Of a DNA stretch of 64,000 nt, positions 24,201 through 33,412 are shown one piece after another (the first letter of the stretch is position 1; every line of letters begins with the position of its first letter). A model generated the notes under the pieces. The model worked only from the letters and a program-made list of their open reading frames with translations, was not told the origin of the DNA and did no database searches. Origin of the DNA: Pseudomonadota bacterium (lineage in GTDB: Bacteria; Pseudomonadota; Gammaproteobacteria; Steroidobacterales; JBCBZW01); assembly GCA_039815145.1 (NCBI GenBank), contig JBCBZW010000001.1, positions 175,296 to 239,295 of the forward strand, given 5' to 3'. A program made the translations under genes and the position numbers.

Positions 24201-25592
24201 GTGCAAGGCTCATCTCGTCTCGGTTGGTTCGGCATCTTTCGCCTAGGCCTGGTGCAGGCCTCCCTCGGCGCCATCGTGGTGCTGGACACGTCGGTGATCA
24301 ATCGCGTTATGCAGGTTGAGCTCGCCCTGCCGGCGATGCTGCCCGGCGTACTGATCGGCATCCATTACGCGGTGCAGATGATGCGCCCACGTATGGGCTA
24401 TGGGTCTGACCTGGGCGGTCGCCACACCCCGTGGATCCTGGGCGGCATGGCGGTGCTGGCCTCGGGTGGCGTGCTCGCCGCCGTGGCCACCGCGCTCGCC
24501 GCCACCCACCTCATCGCCGGCATCGCGCTGGCGATGCTTGCCTTCGTCGCGATCGGTCTCGGCGTGGGCGCCTGTGGTACGGTCCTGCTGGTGCTCATGG
24601 CGAAGCGGGTGCCCGAAGGTCGACGCTCGGCGGCGGCCACGATGATCTGGATCATGATGATCGCGGGCTTCATCATTTCCACCGCCGTGGCCGGGCAGAT
24701 GCTCGATCCCTTCTCCCTGCAGCGCCTCATCGAGGTGACCGCCTGGATCGGTGGCGGGGCCATGCTGATGACGCTGATCGCCATGTTCCGCCTGGAAGCG
24801 TCGTGCGCGGCACCTACAGAAAACGATAGGGGAGCACAGGCGCAAGAAGCACCGGCCTTCGGTCGCGCGATTCGCCAGATCTGGGACGAACCTCAAGCGC
24901 GCCTGTTTACGATCTTCGTCTTCGTCTCGATGCTCGCCTACGGCGCACAAGACCTGATCCTCGAACCCTTCGCCGGCGTGGTGTTCGGCATGACGCCTGG
25001 CGAATCGACCTTGCTGTCGAGCACCCAGAACAAGGGCGTGCTCCTCGGCATGCTGCTCATCGGTATCGTCTGCAGTTCCCTGGTGGGCGGCCGCCTCGGC
25101 TCCGTACGGGCGTGGACCGTCGGCGGCTGCCTCGCATCCGCCCTGACGCTGGCCTTGCTCTCCATTGGAGGCTCCGTGGGCACCGAGTGGCCCCTGGAGG
25201 CCAACGTCTTCGCCCTCGGGCTCGCCAACGGCGTCTACGCGGTGGCGGCGATCACCTCCATGATGCAACTGGCGGGCGCCGGACGAGCTCGCCGAGAAGG
25301 CGTTCGCATGGGCCTGTGGGGCGCCTCCCAGGCCATCGCCATGGGCCTAGGCATGTTCCTCGGCACGGTCGCCGTGGACGTGGTGCGTGGCATCTTCGGA
25401 TCGCCCCTCGGCGCCTTCGCCAGCGTCTTCGCTGCCCAGGCCGTCATCTTCCTGGCCGCTGCCGCCCTGGCCGCGCGTATCGGCCAGCCCGCTCCCGCCC
25501 GCGCCAGCGCCGTCGAGCGCTCGGTCCCCAGCAGTAGTGGCGGCGGCGGTCATCCCTCTCTCAGCGCGCCGTCCGATCGGCACGTGATTTGA
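24201..25592 (+). CDS. PucC-family MFS transporter-like protein between bchG and bchP
   Basis: Twelve-helix protein of the PucC/LhaA family, 463 residues, with family marks TSVINRVMQVELALPAMLPGVL, MMRPRMGYGSDLGGRHTPWI, EPFAGVVFGMTPGESTLLSS and ALGLANGVYAVAAITSMM. Proteins at this locus (often called Bch2 or ORF428) are thought to help bacteriochlorophyll handling or pigment-protein assembly; the activity is not proven. It starts with GTG at 24201, preceded by GGAGG that runs into the bchG stop. It is distinct from LhaA at 10293-11735. The last 35 residues are Ser/Gly/Pro rich. Confidence 0.9.
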   Translation: MQGSSRLGWFGIFRLGLVQASLGAIVVLDTSVINRVMQVELALPAMLPGVLIGIHYAVQMMRPRMGYGSDLGGRHTPWILGGMAVLASGGVLAAVATALAATHLIAGIALAMLAFVAIGLGVGACGTVLLVLMAKRVPEGRRSAAATMIWIMMIAGFIISTAVAGQMLDPFSLQRLIEVTAWIGGGAMLMTLIAMFRLEASCAAPTENDRGAQAQEAPAFGRAIRQIWDEPQARLFTIFVFVSMLAYGAQDLILEPFAGVVFGMTPGESTLLSSTQNKGVLLGMLLIGIVCSSLVGGRLGSVRAWTVGGCLASALTLALLSIGGSVGTEWPLEANVFALGLANGVYAVAAITSMMQLAGAGRARREGVRMGLWGASQAIAMGLGMFLGTVAVDVVRGIFGSPLGAFASVFAAQAVIFLAAAALAARIGQPAPARASAVERSVPSSSGGGGHPSLSAPSDRHVI

Positions 25593-25619
25593 TTTCGACG
25601 GCGAAGGAGACTCTCAGGT

Positions 25620-26828
25620 ATGAGCCGCGCGATGGACATCTATGATGCAGTGGTGGTTGGCGGTGGACCCGCCGGTGCGACCGCCGCTGACGTGCTAGCG
25701 AGAAACGGTCGCTCCGTATTGCTCCTCGACAAGGCGGGCCGTATCAAGCCTTGCGGCGGCGCCATCCCACCGCGCCTGATCCGCGACTTCGCGATCCCCG
25801 ATCACATCCTCAAGGCTAAGGTGCAATCCGCGCGCATGGTCTCACCGTCGAACAACCTGGTGGACATGCCCATCAGCGACGGCTACGTCGGCATGGTCGA
25901 CCGCGACGAGTTCGATGAGTGGCTGCGGCAACGGGCCGCCGACAACGGTGCCGAACGCCGCACCGGCGCCTTCGAGCACTTCGATCGCGACAGCGACGGC
26001 ACGCTGCAGATCCACTACAAGGCACGCCACGGCGGCGCCGGCGAAGTGGGCACGGTGAAAGCCCGCATGCTGATTGGGGCGGACGGCGCCCGCTCGGAGG
26101 TGGGACGGCAGGGTGTGCCCGGCGCCGGCAAGATCCCCTTCGTGTACGCCTACCACGAGATAATCGAGTCCCCGCCCCCGGCCGAGACCACCGCTCACTT
26201 CGACCCGGCGCGCTGCGACGTCTACTACCAGGGCGATGTATCACCGGACTTCTACGGCTGGGTGTTCCCCCACGGCCACACCACGAGCGTGGGCACGGGC
26301 ACGGCCATGAAGGGTCAACACTCTTTGCGCAACGCCGTCGGCGAGCTGCGCGATCGTGCCGGCCTGCGCGATGCACCCACCGTGCGCCGCGAAGGCGCGC
26401 CGATCCCCATGAAGCCCCTGAAGCGCTGGGACAACGGCAACGACATCATCCTGGCCGGCGATGCGGCGGGGCTGGTGGCGCCGGCTTCCGGTGAGGGTAT
26501 CTACTACGCCATGCTCGGCGGCCAGGTGGTGGCCGAAGCGGTGGAGCTAGCGCTGGCTAACAGTGATGCTCGTCTCCTTCGGACCGCCCGGCAACGCTTC
26601 ATGAAGTCCCACGGCCAAGTGTTCTGGATCCTCGGCATCATGCAGCACTTCTGGTATCGCAACGACAAGCGCCGCGAACGCTTCGTCAAGATCTGCGAAG
26701 ACCGCGACGTGCAGCGCCTGACCTGGGATGCCTACATGAACAAGGAACTCGGCAAGCCCGACCACGCGGCCCACGCCCGGATCTTCTTCAAGGACCTCGC
26801 CCACCTGCTCGGATTCGCCAAGGCGTAG
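25620..26828 (+). CDS. bchP: Geranylgeranyl reductase BchP
   Basis: FAD-dependent reductase that converts the geranylgeranyl tail of bacteriochlorophyll to phytyl. The 402-residue protein has a dinucleotide-binding motif VVGGGPAGATAADVLARNG at about residues 12-30, then KPCGGAIPPR, DRDEFDEWLR, and the second FAD motif ILAGDAAGLVAPASGEGIYYAM near 280-301. The start is preceded by GGAGA. It is the last photosynthesis gene in the window; idi, often next, is absent. Confidence 0.95.
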   Translation: MSRAMDIYDAVVVGGGPAGATAADVLARNGRSVLLLDKAGRIKPCGGAIPPRLIRDFAIPDHILKAKVQSARMVSPSNNLVDMPISDGYVGMVDRDEFDEWLRQRAADNGAERRTGAFEHFDRDSDGTLQIHYKARHGGAGEVGTVKARMLIGADGARSEVGRQGVPGAGKIPFVYAYHEIIESPPPAETTAHFDPARCDVYYQGDVSPDFYGWVFPHGHTTSVGTGTAMKGQHSLRNAVGELRDRAGLRDAPTVRREGAPIPMKPLKRWDNGNDIILAGDAAGLVAPASGEGIYYAMLGGQVVAEAVELALANSDARLLRTARQRFMKSHGQVFWILGIMQHFWYRNDKRRERFVKICEDRDVQRLTWDAYMNKELGKPDHAAHARIFFKDLAHLLGFAKA

Positions 26829-26849
26829 TTCCTTCGCACCACGGCGCCT

Positions 26850-26871
26850 CGCCCGGGCTCACCCCCGGGCG
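26850..26871 (+). terminator. Possible hairpin terminator of the bchG-bchP operon
   Basis: An 8-bp perfect GC stem (CGCCCGGG / CCCGGGCG) with a 6-base loop starts 22 bases after bchP. There is no T-run, so it may be a weak or Rho-assisted terminator. A second inverted repeat with a 7-bp stem (GAGCCCT / AGGGCTC) lies at 26980-27000, just ahead of the next gene. No gene is seen in 26829-27028. Confidence 0.4.
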
Positions 26872-27028
26872 CAGGGCCGAAGGCGCAACACCCCCAGCAG
26901 CGTCGCCGCGGCGCGTCATTCGCGCAGCTGAGCGGCCACGCAAAGCCTCCCCGGATCGCGTACCATCCAAGCGGAACGAGCCCTCGACGTAAGGGCTCGC
27001 GTTACGCAAAAAGATCCGGGGGTTCCCC

Positions 27029-29689
27029 ATGCACTATCGCCTACTGCTCGCGGCGGTTGCCCTGCTCGCACCGCTATTCGCCACGGCGCACACGCTCGCC
27101 GTCGACGGCGATGATCCCATCATCGTCACCGCTTACTTCGAAGACCGTACGCAGGTGGAGGCTTTGGCCGCCGACTACGTGCCCTGGCGGGTGGTCCACG
27201 AGAAGGGTTACCTCACGATCGGCGTCGACGCCAAGGGCTTGGAGCGCCTGGAAGCGCTCGGTTTCCGCGTTGAGCTCGACGAACGCGCCACGGCGCGCCT
27301 GCGCAACCAACAGACGCGGCTCGCCCTCACTCCCAGCCCACAGGGCAACATCCCGGGATTCGTCTGCTACCGAACGGTGGAGGAAACCCTCTCCAGCGCC
27401 GCGGCGATCGCTGAGAACTTCCCGGACCTCGCCGAGTGGACGCCGATCGGCGAGAGCTGGGAACGCGAGACGGGCCAAGGCGGCTTCGAGGTGAGCGTGC
27501 TACGCCTCACCAACGAGAACATCCCGGGACCCAAGCCCAAGCTGTTCGCGATGAGCGCCATTCACGCGCGCGAGTACGCCACCGCCGAACTGAACACGCG
27601 CTTCGCTGAGTACCTCATCGACAGCTACGGCGTGGACGCGGACGCCACCTGGCTCCTCGACGCACACGAAATCCACCTCGTGCTCCAGGCCAACCCGGAC
27701 GGGCGCAAGCAGGCGGAGACGGGCCTGGTCTGGCGCAAGAACACCAACCAGAACTACTGCAGCCCCACCTCCACGGCCCGGGGCGCAGATCTGAACCGCA
27801 ACTTCGAGTTCCTGTGGGGCTGTTGCGGCGGCTCCAGCGGCAACCAGTGCAACGAAACCTATCGAGGCCCTACGCCGAGCTCGGAACCTGAGACGCAGAA
27901 CATCCAGAACTACCTGCGCACGATCTTCCCCGACCAGCGTGGCGATGACATCGGCGATGCAGCACCCGCCGATGCCAGCGGCGTGTTCCTCGACATCCAC
28001 AGCTTCAGCGAACTCGTCCTGTGGCCGTGGGGCTGGGGCAACGCCGATGCGCCGAACGGCCAGGCCTTGACCACCCTCGGGCGCAAGCTGGCCTTCTTCA
28101 ATGGCTATGAGCCCGATCAGGCAACGGGCCTGTACATCACCGACGGCACGACGATCGATTTCGCCTACGGCGAGCTCGGCCTCGCGGCCTACGTGTACGA
28201 GCTCGGCACAGAGTTCTTCCAGGAGTGCGGCGTATTCGAGAACACGATCCTGCCGGACAACCTGCAGTCGCTGCTCTACGCAGCGAAGACGGCGCGTGCG
28301 CCCTACCTGCTGCCGGCCGGCCCCGAGGTGATCGAGGTGACCGTGGCTCAAGCGGTGGTCGAACCTGGTCAGCCTGTCGACGTATCGGCGTCTATGAGCG
28401 ATGGCCGCTACAACAACAGCAACGGCCGTGAACCCACCCAGAACATCGCCGCGGCGCGCGCCTACGTCGACGTCGCCCCCTGGGAAGCCGGCGCCACACC
28501 AATTGCGCTCGGCGCCCTGGACGGCAGCTTCGATGAGGTGACTGAGGACGTGAACGGACTGCTCCCGACCGGCGGTCTGGCGGACGGCCGACACATCGTC
28601 TACGTGGAGGGCGAAGACGCCGCCGGCAACCGCGGCGTGGTCACCGCGGCGTTCTTCTACGTGCTGGACCCGGCCAACGCCGCCAGCCTGGCAGGCAGCG
28701 TCACCGCCGCCGACTCAGGGCTCCCCCTCGAGGCCACCATCAGCACGGATGGCTTCAGTGCAGACACCTTGGGCGGTAACTACGATCTGGCCCTGCCGGC
28801 TGGCGACTACACCGTCTCGGTCAGCACCGTGAGCGATGACTACGCGGACCCCGCACCGGTGGACGTCAGCCTCGCGGGCGGTCAAACGCAACAGCTCGAC
28901 TTCGTGCTCGAGCCGTTCTGCACCGTCTTCTCGGACGATGTGGAGGGCGGCAACGTGGGCTGGACCCCGGACGGGCGCTGGGCCATCAGCCCCGAGCTTG
29001 CCAACAGCCCGGCCAACGCCTGGTCCGACAGCCCTGGCGGCGACTACAGCTCGAACCGCAGCGACTCACTCACCTCACCGGTGTTCAACCTGAGCGCCTA
29101 CGACGACGTCCGCCTCAGCTGGAGCCAGGTGTGCGACACGGAAGCCACCTATGACTTCTGCTATGTCGAGGTGAGCACCGACGGCAGCACCTGGAGCACG
29201 CTCGCGAGCTTCGACGGCACGGCCAACAGCTTCTCCCAGCAGCAGCTGGACCTGCCGCAGCTGGCGGGCGCCAGCCAGGCCCAGTTCCGCTTCCGCATCG
29301 ACACGGACGGCTTCGTCAGCGCCGATGGCTGGCACGTCGACGATGTGCTCCTGCGTGCGGCCGGCGCGGGCTGCGACACGGACGACACGGACAGCGACGG
29401 CGTGCCGGATGCGCAGGACAACTGCACCTTGGTGGCCAACGCCGATCAGCGCGATACCGACGGCGACGGCTTCGGCAATGTGTGTGATGCGGATCTGAAC
29501 AACAACAACATCGTCAACTTCCAGGACTTCCAGATCTTCCGTCCCCGCTTCAACAGCAACGATGAGGACGCGGACTTCGACGGCGACGGCGTCGTCGACC
29601 TGGACGACTTCTTCATCCTGCGCGACAGCTTCGGTCAGCCCCCGGGGCCGGCCGGCGACCTCGCGGACGGTGGCGTGATAGGCGACTGA
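27029..29689 (+). CDS. Secreted M14 zinc carboxypeptidase with C-terminal calcium-type repeats
   Basis: Predicted extracellular metallocarboxypeptidase of 886 residues. A signal peptide covers about residues 1-20. The M14 domain (about 110-435) has the zinc motif HAREYA near residue 183, the third ligand in LDIHSFSELVLWPWG near 326, substrate-binding NRNFEFLWG and the catalytic glutamate in YVYELGTEFF near 391. Next come a carboxypeptidase regulatory-like domain (about 555-630) and a jelly-roll/MAM-like module (about 640-775). The C-terminus has thrombospondin type 3-like Asp-rich repeats (DTDSDGVPDAQDNC, DTDGDGFGNVCD) and a dockerin-like DFDGDGVVDLDDF. It probably digests peptides for nutrition; the substrate is unknown. 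Confidence 0.88.
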   Translation: MHYRLLLAAVALLAPLFATAHTLAVDGDDPIIVTAYFEDRTQVEALAADYVPWRVVHEKGYLTIGVDAKGLERLEALGFRVELDERATARLRNQQTRLALTPSPQGNIPGFVCYRTVEETLSSAAAIAENFPDLAEWTPIGESWERETGQGGFEVSVLRLTNENIPGPKPKLFAMSAIHAREYATAELNTRFAEYLIDSYGVDADATWLLDAHEIHLVLQANPDGRKQAETGLVWRKNTNQNYCSPTSTARGADLNRNFEFLWGCCGGSSGNQCNETYRGPTPSSEPETQNIQNYLRTIFPDQRGDDIGDAAPADASGVFLDIHSFSELVLWPWGWGNADAPNGQALTTLGRKLAFFNGYEPDQATGLYITDGTTIDFAYGELGLAAYVYELGTEFFQECGVFENTILPDNLQSLLYAAKTARAPYLLPAGPEVIEVTVAQAVVEPGQPVDVSASMSDGRYNNSNGREPTQNIAAARAYVDVAPWEAGATPIALGALDGSFDEVTEDVNGLLPTGGLADGRHIVYVEGEDAAGNRGVVTAAFFYVLDPANAASLAGSVTAADSGLPLEATISTDGFSADTLGGNYDLALPAGDYTVSVSTVSDDYADPAPVDVSLAGGQTQQLDFVLEPFCTVFSDDVEGGNVGWTPDGRWAISPELANSPANAWSDSPGGDYSSNRSDSLTSPVFNLSAYDDVRLSWSQVCDTEATYDFCYVEVSTDGSTWSTLASFDGTANSFSQQQLDLPQLAGASQAQFRFRIDTDGFVSADGWHVDDVLLRAAGAGCDTDDTDSDGVPDAQDNCTLVANADQRDTDGDGFGNVCDADLNNNNIVNFQDFQIFRPRFNSNDEDADFDGDGVVDLDDFFILRDSFGQPPGPAGDLADGGVIGD

Positions 29690-29705
29690 CGAGAAGCAAC
29701 CACAG

Positions 29706-29734
29706 GCGGGACGCTCGGGCATCGGGCGTCCCGC
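29706..29734 (+). terminator. Hairpin after the M14 carboxypeptidase
   Basis: A perfect 9-bp inverted repeat GCGGGACGC / GCGTCCCGC with an 11-base loop lies 17 bases after the carboxypeptidase stop and 10 bases before the next start. No T-run follows, so termination is likely but not certain. Confidence 0.5.
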
Positions 29735-29743
29735 TCAGCCATC

Positions 29744-30781
29744 GTGTCGTCCTCCCCACCCATAATCCTCATCATTCGCCTGAGCGCGATTGGTGACATC
29801 GTCTTCACCACCGCCCTTCTCCCCGCCCTGCGCCAGCGCTGGCCCGACGCTAAGATCACCTGGCTAACCACACCGATCGGCCAGGAGTTGCTCCACGAGC
29901 ACCCCCTCATCGACGAGGTACTGGTGCTGCCGAAGGGCGTTCGTAGCGGGCCTTCGTTCGCCGGCCTGGCAGAGGGTTGGCGCTTCGCGAAGGCCTTGCG
30001 GGCGCGTGGATTCACCCTGGCGATCGACGCCCAGGGCTTGCTGAAAAGCGCGCTGTGGACCGTTCTAAGCGGCGCCCCTCGCCGGGTCGGACTACGCCCA
30101 CGAGAGGGGGCGCAGCTGCTCTACACGCAGAGCGTCTCAGGGCGGATGGACGAGCAGCCCGATCGCCCCTCGCGCGAGTATCGCCACCTCGCCCAGGCCC
30201 TCGGCCTCGACGTAGCGGACTTCCCCATGTCCCTCGCCGCCAGGGACGCTGATGCTCAGGCAGCGGCCGAGCGTCTTGGGCTCGCGAAGCCAATCTTCCT
30301 GCTTCCCTTCACCACCCGCCCCCAGAAGCACTGGTTCGACGACTACTGGGCGGCACTGGCCACCCAACTGCAGGCGGCGCACAGCGGCCATCCGATCTGG
30401 CTCCTAGGCGGCCCCGGCGATCTCGACCACGCGCAGCGCATCGCCGCCGCCACCGAGGGGCAGATCACGGTGGTGGCCGGCCCCGACAGCCACCTCGGGG
30501 AGAAGATCGCCCTGCTGGCGCGCGGTGCCCTGAGCATCGGCGTCGACACGGGCCTCACCCACATGAGCATCGCCCTGGGGCGACCCACCCTCGCCCTGTT
30601 CGGCTCCACGTGCCCCTACGTGCGCACGGACCCGGCACCGGGCACGGTGCTCTACGACCACCTCGACTGCTCGCCCTGCCGCCGCCATCCCACCTGCGGC
30701 GGGGCGTTCACCTGCATGCGTGAGCACACCCCCGAGCGCGTGCTCGGCGCGGCGCGAGCGCTGCTCGAGGCCGAACGCTAG
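29744..30781 (+). CDS. Glycosyltransferase family 9 (heptosyltransferase-like)
   Basis: A GT-B fold sugar transferase related to the LPS heptosyltransferases. The 345-residue protein begins IILIIRLSAIGDIVFTTALLPALRQRWP, the family hallmark, and has a nucleotide-sugar half with LLPFTTRPQKHWFDDYWAAL, LGGPGDLDHA and the signature GVDTGLTHMSIALGRPTLALFGSTCP (about 265-290). A cysteine-rich stretch (CSPCRRHPTCGGAFTCM) near the C-terminus is common in this subgroup. The start is GTG at 29744, chosen because it is the first start after the hairpin. The acceptor cannot be told from sequence; it stands alone, not in an LPS cluster. Confidence 0.85.
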   Translation: MSSSPPIILIIRLSAIGDIVFTTALLPALRQRWPDAKITWLTTPIGQELLHEHPLIDEVLVLPKGVRSGPSFAGLAEGWRFAKALRARGFTLAIDAQGLLKSALWTVLSGAPRRVGLRPREGAQLLYTQSVSGRMDEQPDRPSREYRHLAQALGLDVADFPMSLAARDADAQAAAERLGLAKPIFLLPFTTRPQKHWFDDYWAALATQLQAAHSGHPIWLLGGPGDLDHAQRIAAATEGQITVVAGPDSHLGEKIALLARGALSIGVDTGLTHMSIALGRPTLALFGSTCPYVRTDPAPGTVLYDHLDCSPCRRHPTCGGAFTCMREHTPERVLGAARALLEAER

Positions 30782-30924
30782 CCCGACGCCCCCGGCGTCG
30801 CTGCGCGCAAGCAGGGCGCGCTTGCGAGGTTCTCAAGAAACGTCGGTCGTGCATCGGGCGATGATGAAAGACTGGTCACCTTCGACCCGTATACTCGCCT
30901 CGGACCTAATGCCAGGAGCCCGCC

Positions 30925-32547
30925 ATGGAGAGCCTCGCCGCCGACCTCAGAACCATGATTCGCACACCGCTGCACGAAACACACGTGGCGCGGATGCGCG
31001 AAGTGGGGGTGGTGCGCGACTACCCCGCCGGCGCCACCCTGAGCAGCTTCGGCGAACCTGCCGACACCTTCCGCTACGTACTCGAAGGGCGAGTCGAGGC
31101 CGTCGACGCGATCAGCGGCGAACGCTACGCGGACGCCACCCTCGGCCCCACCCAGTTCGCTGGCGAGATCTCCTTCCTGCACGGTGGCAGCTCCATGCTC
31201 GGCACGCGCACGGTGGAGCCGAGCAAGATCCTCGAGGTGCCGCGCGAAGCGATGCTCTCGCTCATGAGCCAGATCCCGGAGATGAGCGACATCGTCGTGA
31301 CCGTCTTCGCGGCCCGTCATCGGCGCCTGCTCGAGAGCAACGATGCCGGCTTGGTGCTGATCGGCGCTGAAGCTAGCAAAACGATTCGGGAGATCGGCGC
31401 CTTCGCCCTGCGCAATCGCATCCCCGTGCGCTCGCTCAGCCTGAACTCCCCGGCCGCGAGCAAGGAGATGTCCGCCTGCGCCCAAGGCCTGTGTCAGGAG
31501 GAGCCGTGCGTCATCTTCGGTAAGCAGCGGGTGATCGAAGAACCCACGCCCGCGAAGATCGCAGCCCTGTTCGGCCTCGACATGGCGATCGGCGAGGCGC
31601 GCCAGTTCGACGTGATCATCGTCGGCGGCGGCCCGGGCGGCGTGGCGGCCGGCGTCTACGCGGGAGCGGAAGGACTCAGCGCCTTGGTGCTGGAAGACCT
31701 CACCGTTGGGGGGCAGGCGGGCACCTCGTCGCGGATCGAGAACTACATGGGTTTCCCCACCGGCATCTCCGGCGCTGATCTGTGCTGGCGCGGGGAGGTG
31801 CAAGCGATGAAGTTCGGCACGCGCTTCGCGATGCCCCGCCGGGCCAGCGCCCTCGTGCGCCAGGAGGACGGCAGCTTTCGCGTGAAGCTCGCCGACGGCG
31901 CGGACGTGTGTGCGCGCGCCGTAGTAGTCGCCACCGGCGTGCAGTACCGCAAGCTCCCCCTCGATCGCCTGACGGATCTGGAAGGTGCCGGCGTGTACTA
32001 CGCGGCGACGGATCTCGAAGCACGCTTCTGCCGGGAATCGGACGCGGTGGTGATCGGCGGCGGCAACTCGGCGGGCCAAGCCGCCATGTTCCTCTCGCGC
32101 TACGCCACCCACGTGCACGTGCTCGTGCGCAGCAACAGCTTGGCGGACTCCATGTCGGACTACCTGCTGTCGCGCCTGGAGGAGGATCCAGCCATCACGA
32201 TTCACTTCGGCACGCAGGTCACCGAGCTCCACGGTGAGGACTCGCTGGAGGCGGTCACGGTCTCGCGCCGCGACTCAGATGAGACCCGTCACATCCCCGC
32301 CTGCGGCCTGTTCATCATGGTCGGCGCTGCCCCGAACACGGCGTGGCTCTCCGGTGCTGTGGCCATGGATGAGAAGGGCTTCGTGCTCACCGGCGCCGCC
32401 GCGGGTGCTAGCAGCAGCTTCGCAACGTCCGAGCCCGGGGTGTTCGCCGTCGGCGACGTGCGCTCCGGCTCTGTGAAACGCGTCGCCTCCGCCGTGGGCG
32501 AAGGGTCGGTGGTGATCTCCGAGGTGTTCGCCTACCTCAACGACTAG
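30925..32547 (+). CDS. Cyclic nucleotide-binding domain fused to thioredoxin reductase-like flavoprotein
   Basis: A 540-residue fusion. Residues about 10-140 form a cNMP-binding/Crp-like beta-roll (YPAGATLSSFGEPADTFRYVLEGRVEA, FAGEISFLHGG). After a linker with three Cys (about 184-194, SACAQGLCQEEPC) comes a class II pyridine nucleotide-disulfide oxidoreductase fold with FAD motif DVIIVGGGPGGVAAG near 229, GQAGTSSRIENYMGFP, the NAD(P) motif VVIGGGNSAGQAAMFLS near 374 and GVFAVGDVR near 508. The redox-active CxxC expected before the NAD(P) motif is missing; that segment reads YYAATDLEARFC. The protein is therefore unlikely to be an ordinary thioredoxin reductase. It overlaps modA tail to tail by 11 bases. 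Confidence 0.85.
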   Translation: MESLAADLRTMIRTPLHETHVARMREVGVVRDYPAGATLSSFGEPADTFRYVLEGRVEAVDAISGERYADATLGPTQFAGEISFLHGGSSMLGTRTVEPSKILEVPREAMLSLMSQIPEMSDIVVTVFAARHRRLLESNDAGLVLIGAEASKTIREIGAFALRNRIPVRSLSLNSPAASKEMSACAQGLCQEEPCVIFGKQRVIEEPTPAKIAALFGLDMAIGEARQFDVIIVGGGPGGVAAGVYAGAEGLSALVLEDLTVGGQAGTSSRIENYMGFPTGISGADLCWRGEVQAMKFGTRFAMPRRASALVRQEDGSFRVKLADGADVCARAVVVATGVQYRKLPLDRLTDLEGAGVYYAATDLEARFCRESDAVVIGGGNSAGQAAMFLSRYATHVHVLVRSNSLADSMSDYLLSRLEEDPAITIHFGTQVTELHGEDSLEAVTVSRRDSDETRHIPACGLFIMVGAAPNTAWLSGAVAMDEKGFVLTGAAAGASSSFATSEPGVFAVGDVRSGSVKRVASAVGEGSVVISEVFAYLND

Positions 32548-33334
32548 GCGGCAGACGATAACCAGCCGCCTCGATCTGCGCGCGAGCGGCGTCGCTGCGC
32601 AGGAACGCGTAGAAGGCCTGCGCGCCCTCATTCCCCTCGGCCCGCGCCAGGAGCACCATGTCCTGGCGAATGGCGAGCGCCTCAGGCAGTGCCGGCTCCC
32701 AATAGGCGCCGATCACCGAGGGCGGCAGCGTGCGCAGCTGGGACAGGGCGACGAACCCCACGGCCGCGTTGCCCGAACGCACGAAGGCAAAGGCCTGAGC
32801 GACGTTCTCAGCGAACACTAGGCGCCCCTCGAGGGCCTGCTCGAGTTCGAGCTCGCGCAGCACCGCCTGCGCCGCGGCGCCGTAGGGGGCCAGGTCCGGA
32901 TTGGCGAGCGCCAGGCGCCGAAAGCCGCCCGCCCGCAGACGAGCCGGGCCGTCCACGCGTGCCGCGCGTGGATCCCACAGCACCAAGCGGCCGACCGCGT
33001 AGGTGTGGCGCATACCCTGTGCCACCTGCCCCGTTGCGACCAGGCGCTGCGGGCGTTCCTGGTCCGCGGCCAGGAAAAGATCGAAGGGCGCCCCGGCGAC
33101 GATCTGTGCGAAGAGCTTTCCCGTCGAACCACTGATCACATCGATGCGCACACCCGCGTGCGTCCGCTGGTAGTCCGCGGCGAGATCTTCGAGCACTGCG
33201 CGGAAGTTCGCCGCCACGGCGACGCGCACCGGCGCCTCGCCCGCACGGGCGAGCGGAGCCCCGATCAACAGCAGCCACGCGAAGACCAGCGCACCCCAAG
33301 GGGCCGTGTCACATCGCTGAGTCCATCCTCGCAA
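32537..33334 (-). CDS. modA: Molybdate ABC transporter substrate-binding protein ModA
   Basis: Periplasmic binding protein for molybdate or a similar oxyanion. From a TTG at 33334, with GGAGG ten bases upstream, it encodes 265 residues: a signal peptide (WGALVFAWLLLIGAPLARA, about 12-31), then VRVAVAANFRAVLEDLAADYQ, ISGSTGKLFAQIVAGAPFDLFLAAD with the typical Ser/Thr oxyanion site, and GNAAVGFVALSQL. The frame is open to 33892, but that part is antisense to the peptidase gene. No modB or modC is adjacent, so it must work with a transporter encoded elsewhere or be an orphan. Confidence 0.82.
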   Translation of the reverse strand: MRGWTQRCDTAPWGALVFAWLLLIGAPLARAGEAPVRVAVAANFRAVLEDLAADYQRTHAGVRIDVISGSTGKLFAQIVAGAPFDLFLAADQERPQRLVATGQVAQGMRHTYAVGRLVLWDPRAARVDGPARLRAGGFRRLALANPDLAPYGAAAQAVLRELELEQALEGRLVFAENVAQAFAFVRSGNAAVGFVALSQLRTLPPSVIGAYWEPALPEALAIRQDMVLLARAEGNEGAQAFYAFLRSDAARAQIEAAGYRLPPSR

Positions 33335-33412
33335 GGGCTGTCGCCTCCACCGTGCGCGCCTACCTGAAACGATAGAATACGAGATCTCGAAGGCCCGCAG
33401 CGGAGCCCCCCC

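Noticed and set aside
30778..32232. 484-residue open frame on the minus strand
   Set aside because: Antisense to the cNMP/flavoprotein fusion, which has clear FAD and NAD(P) motifs.
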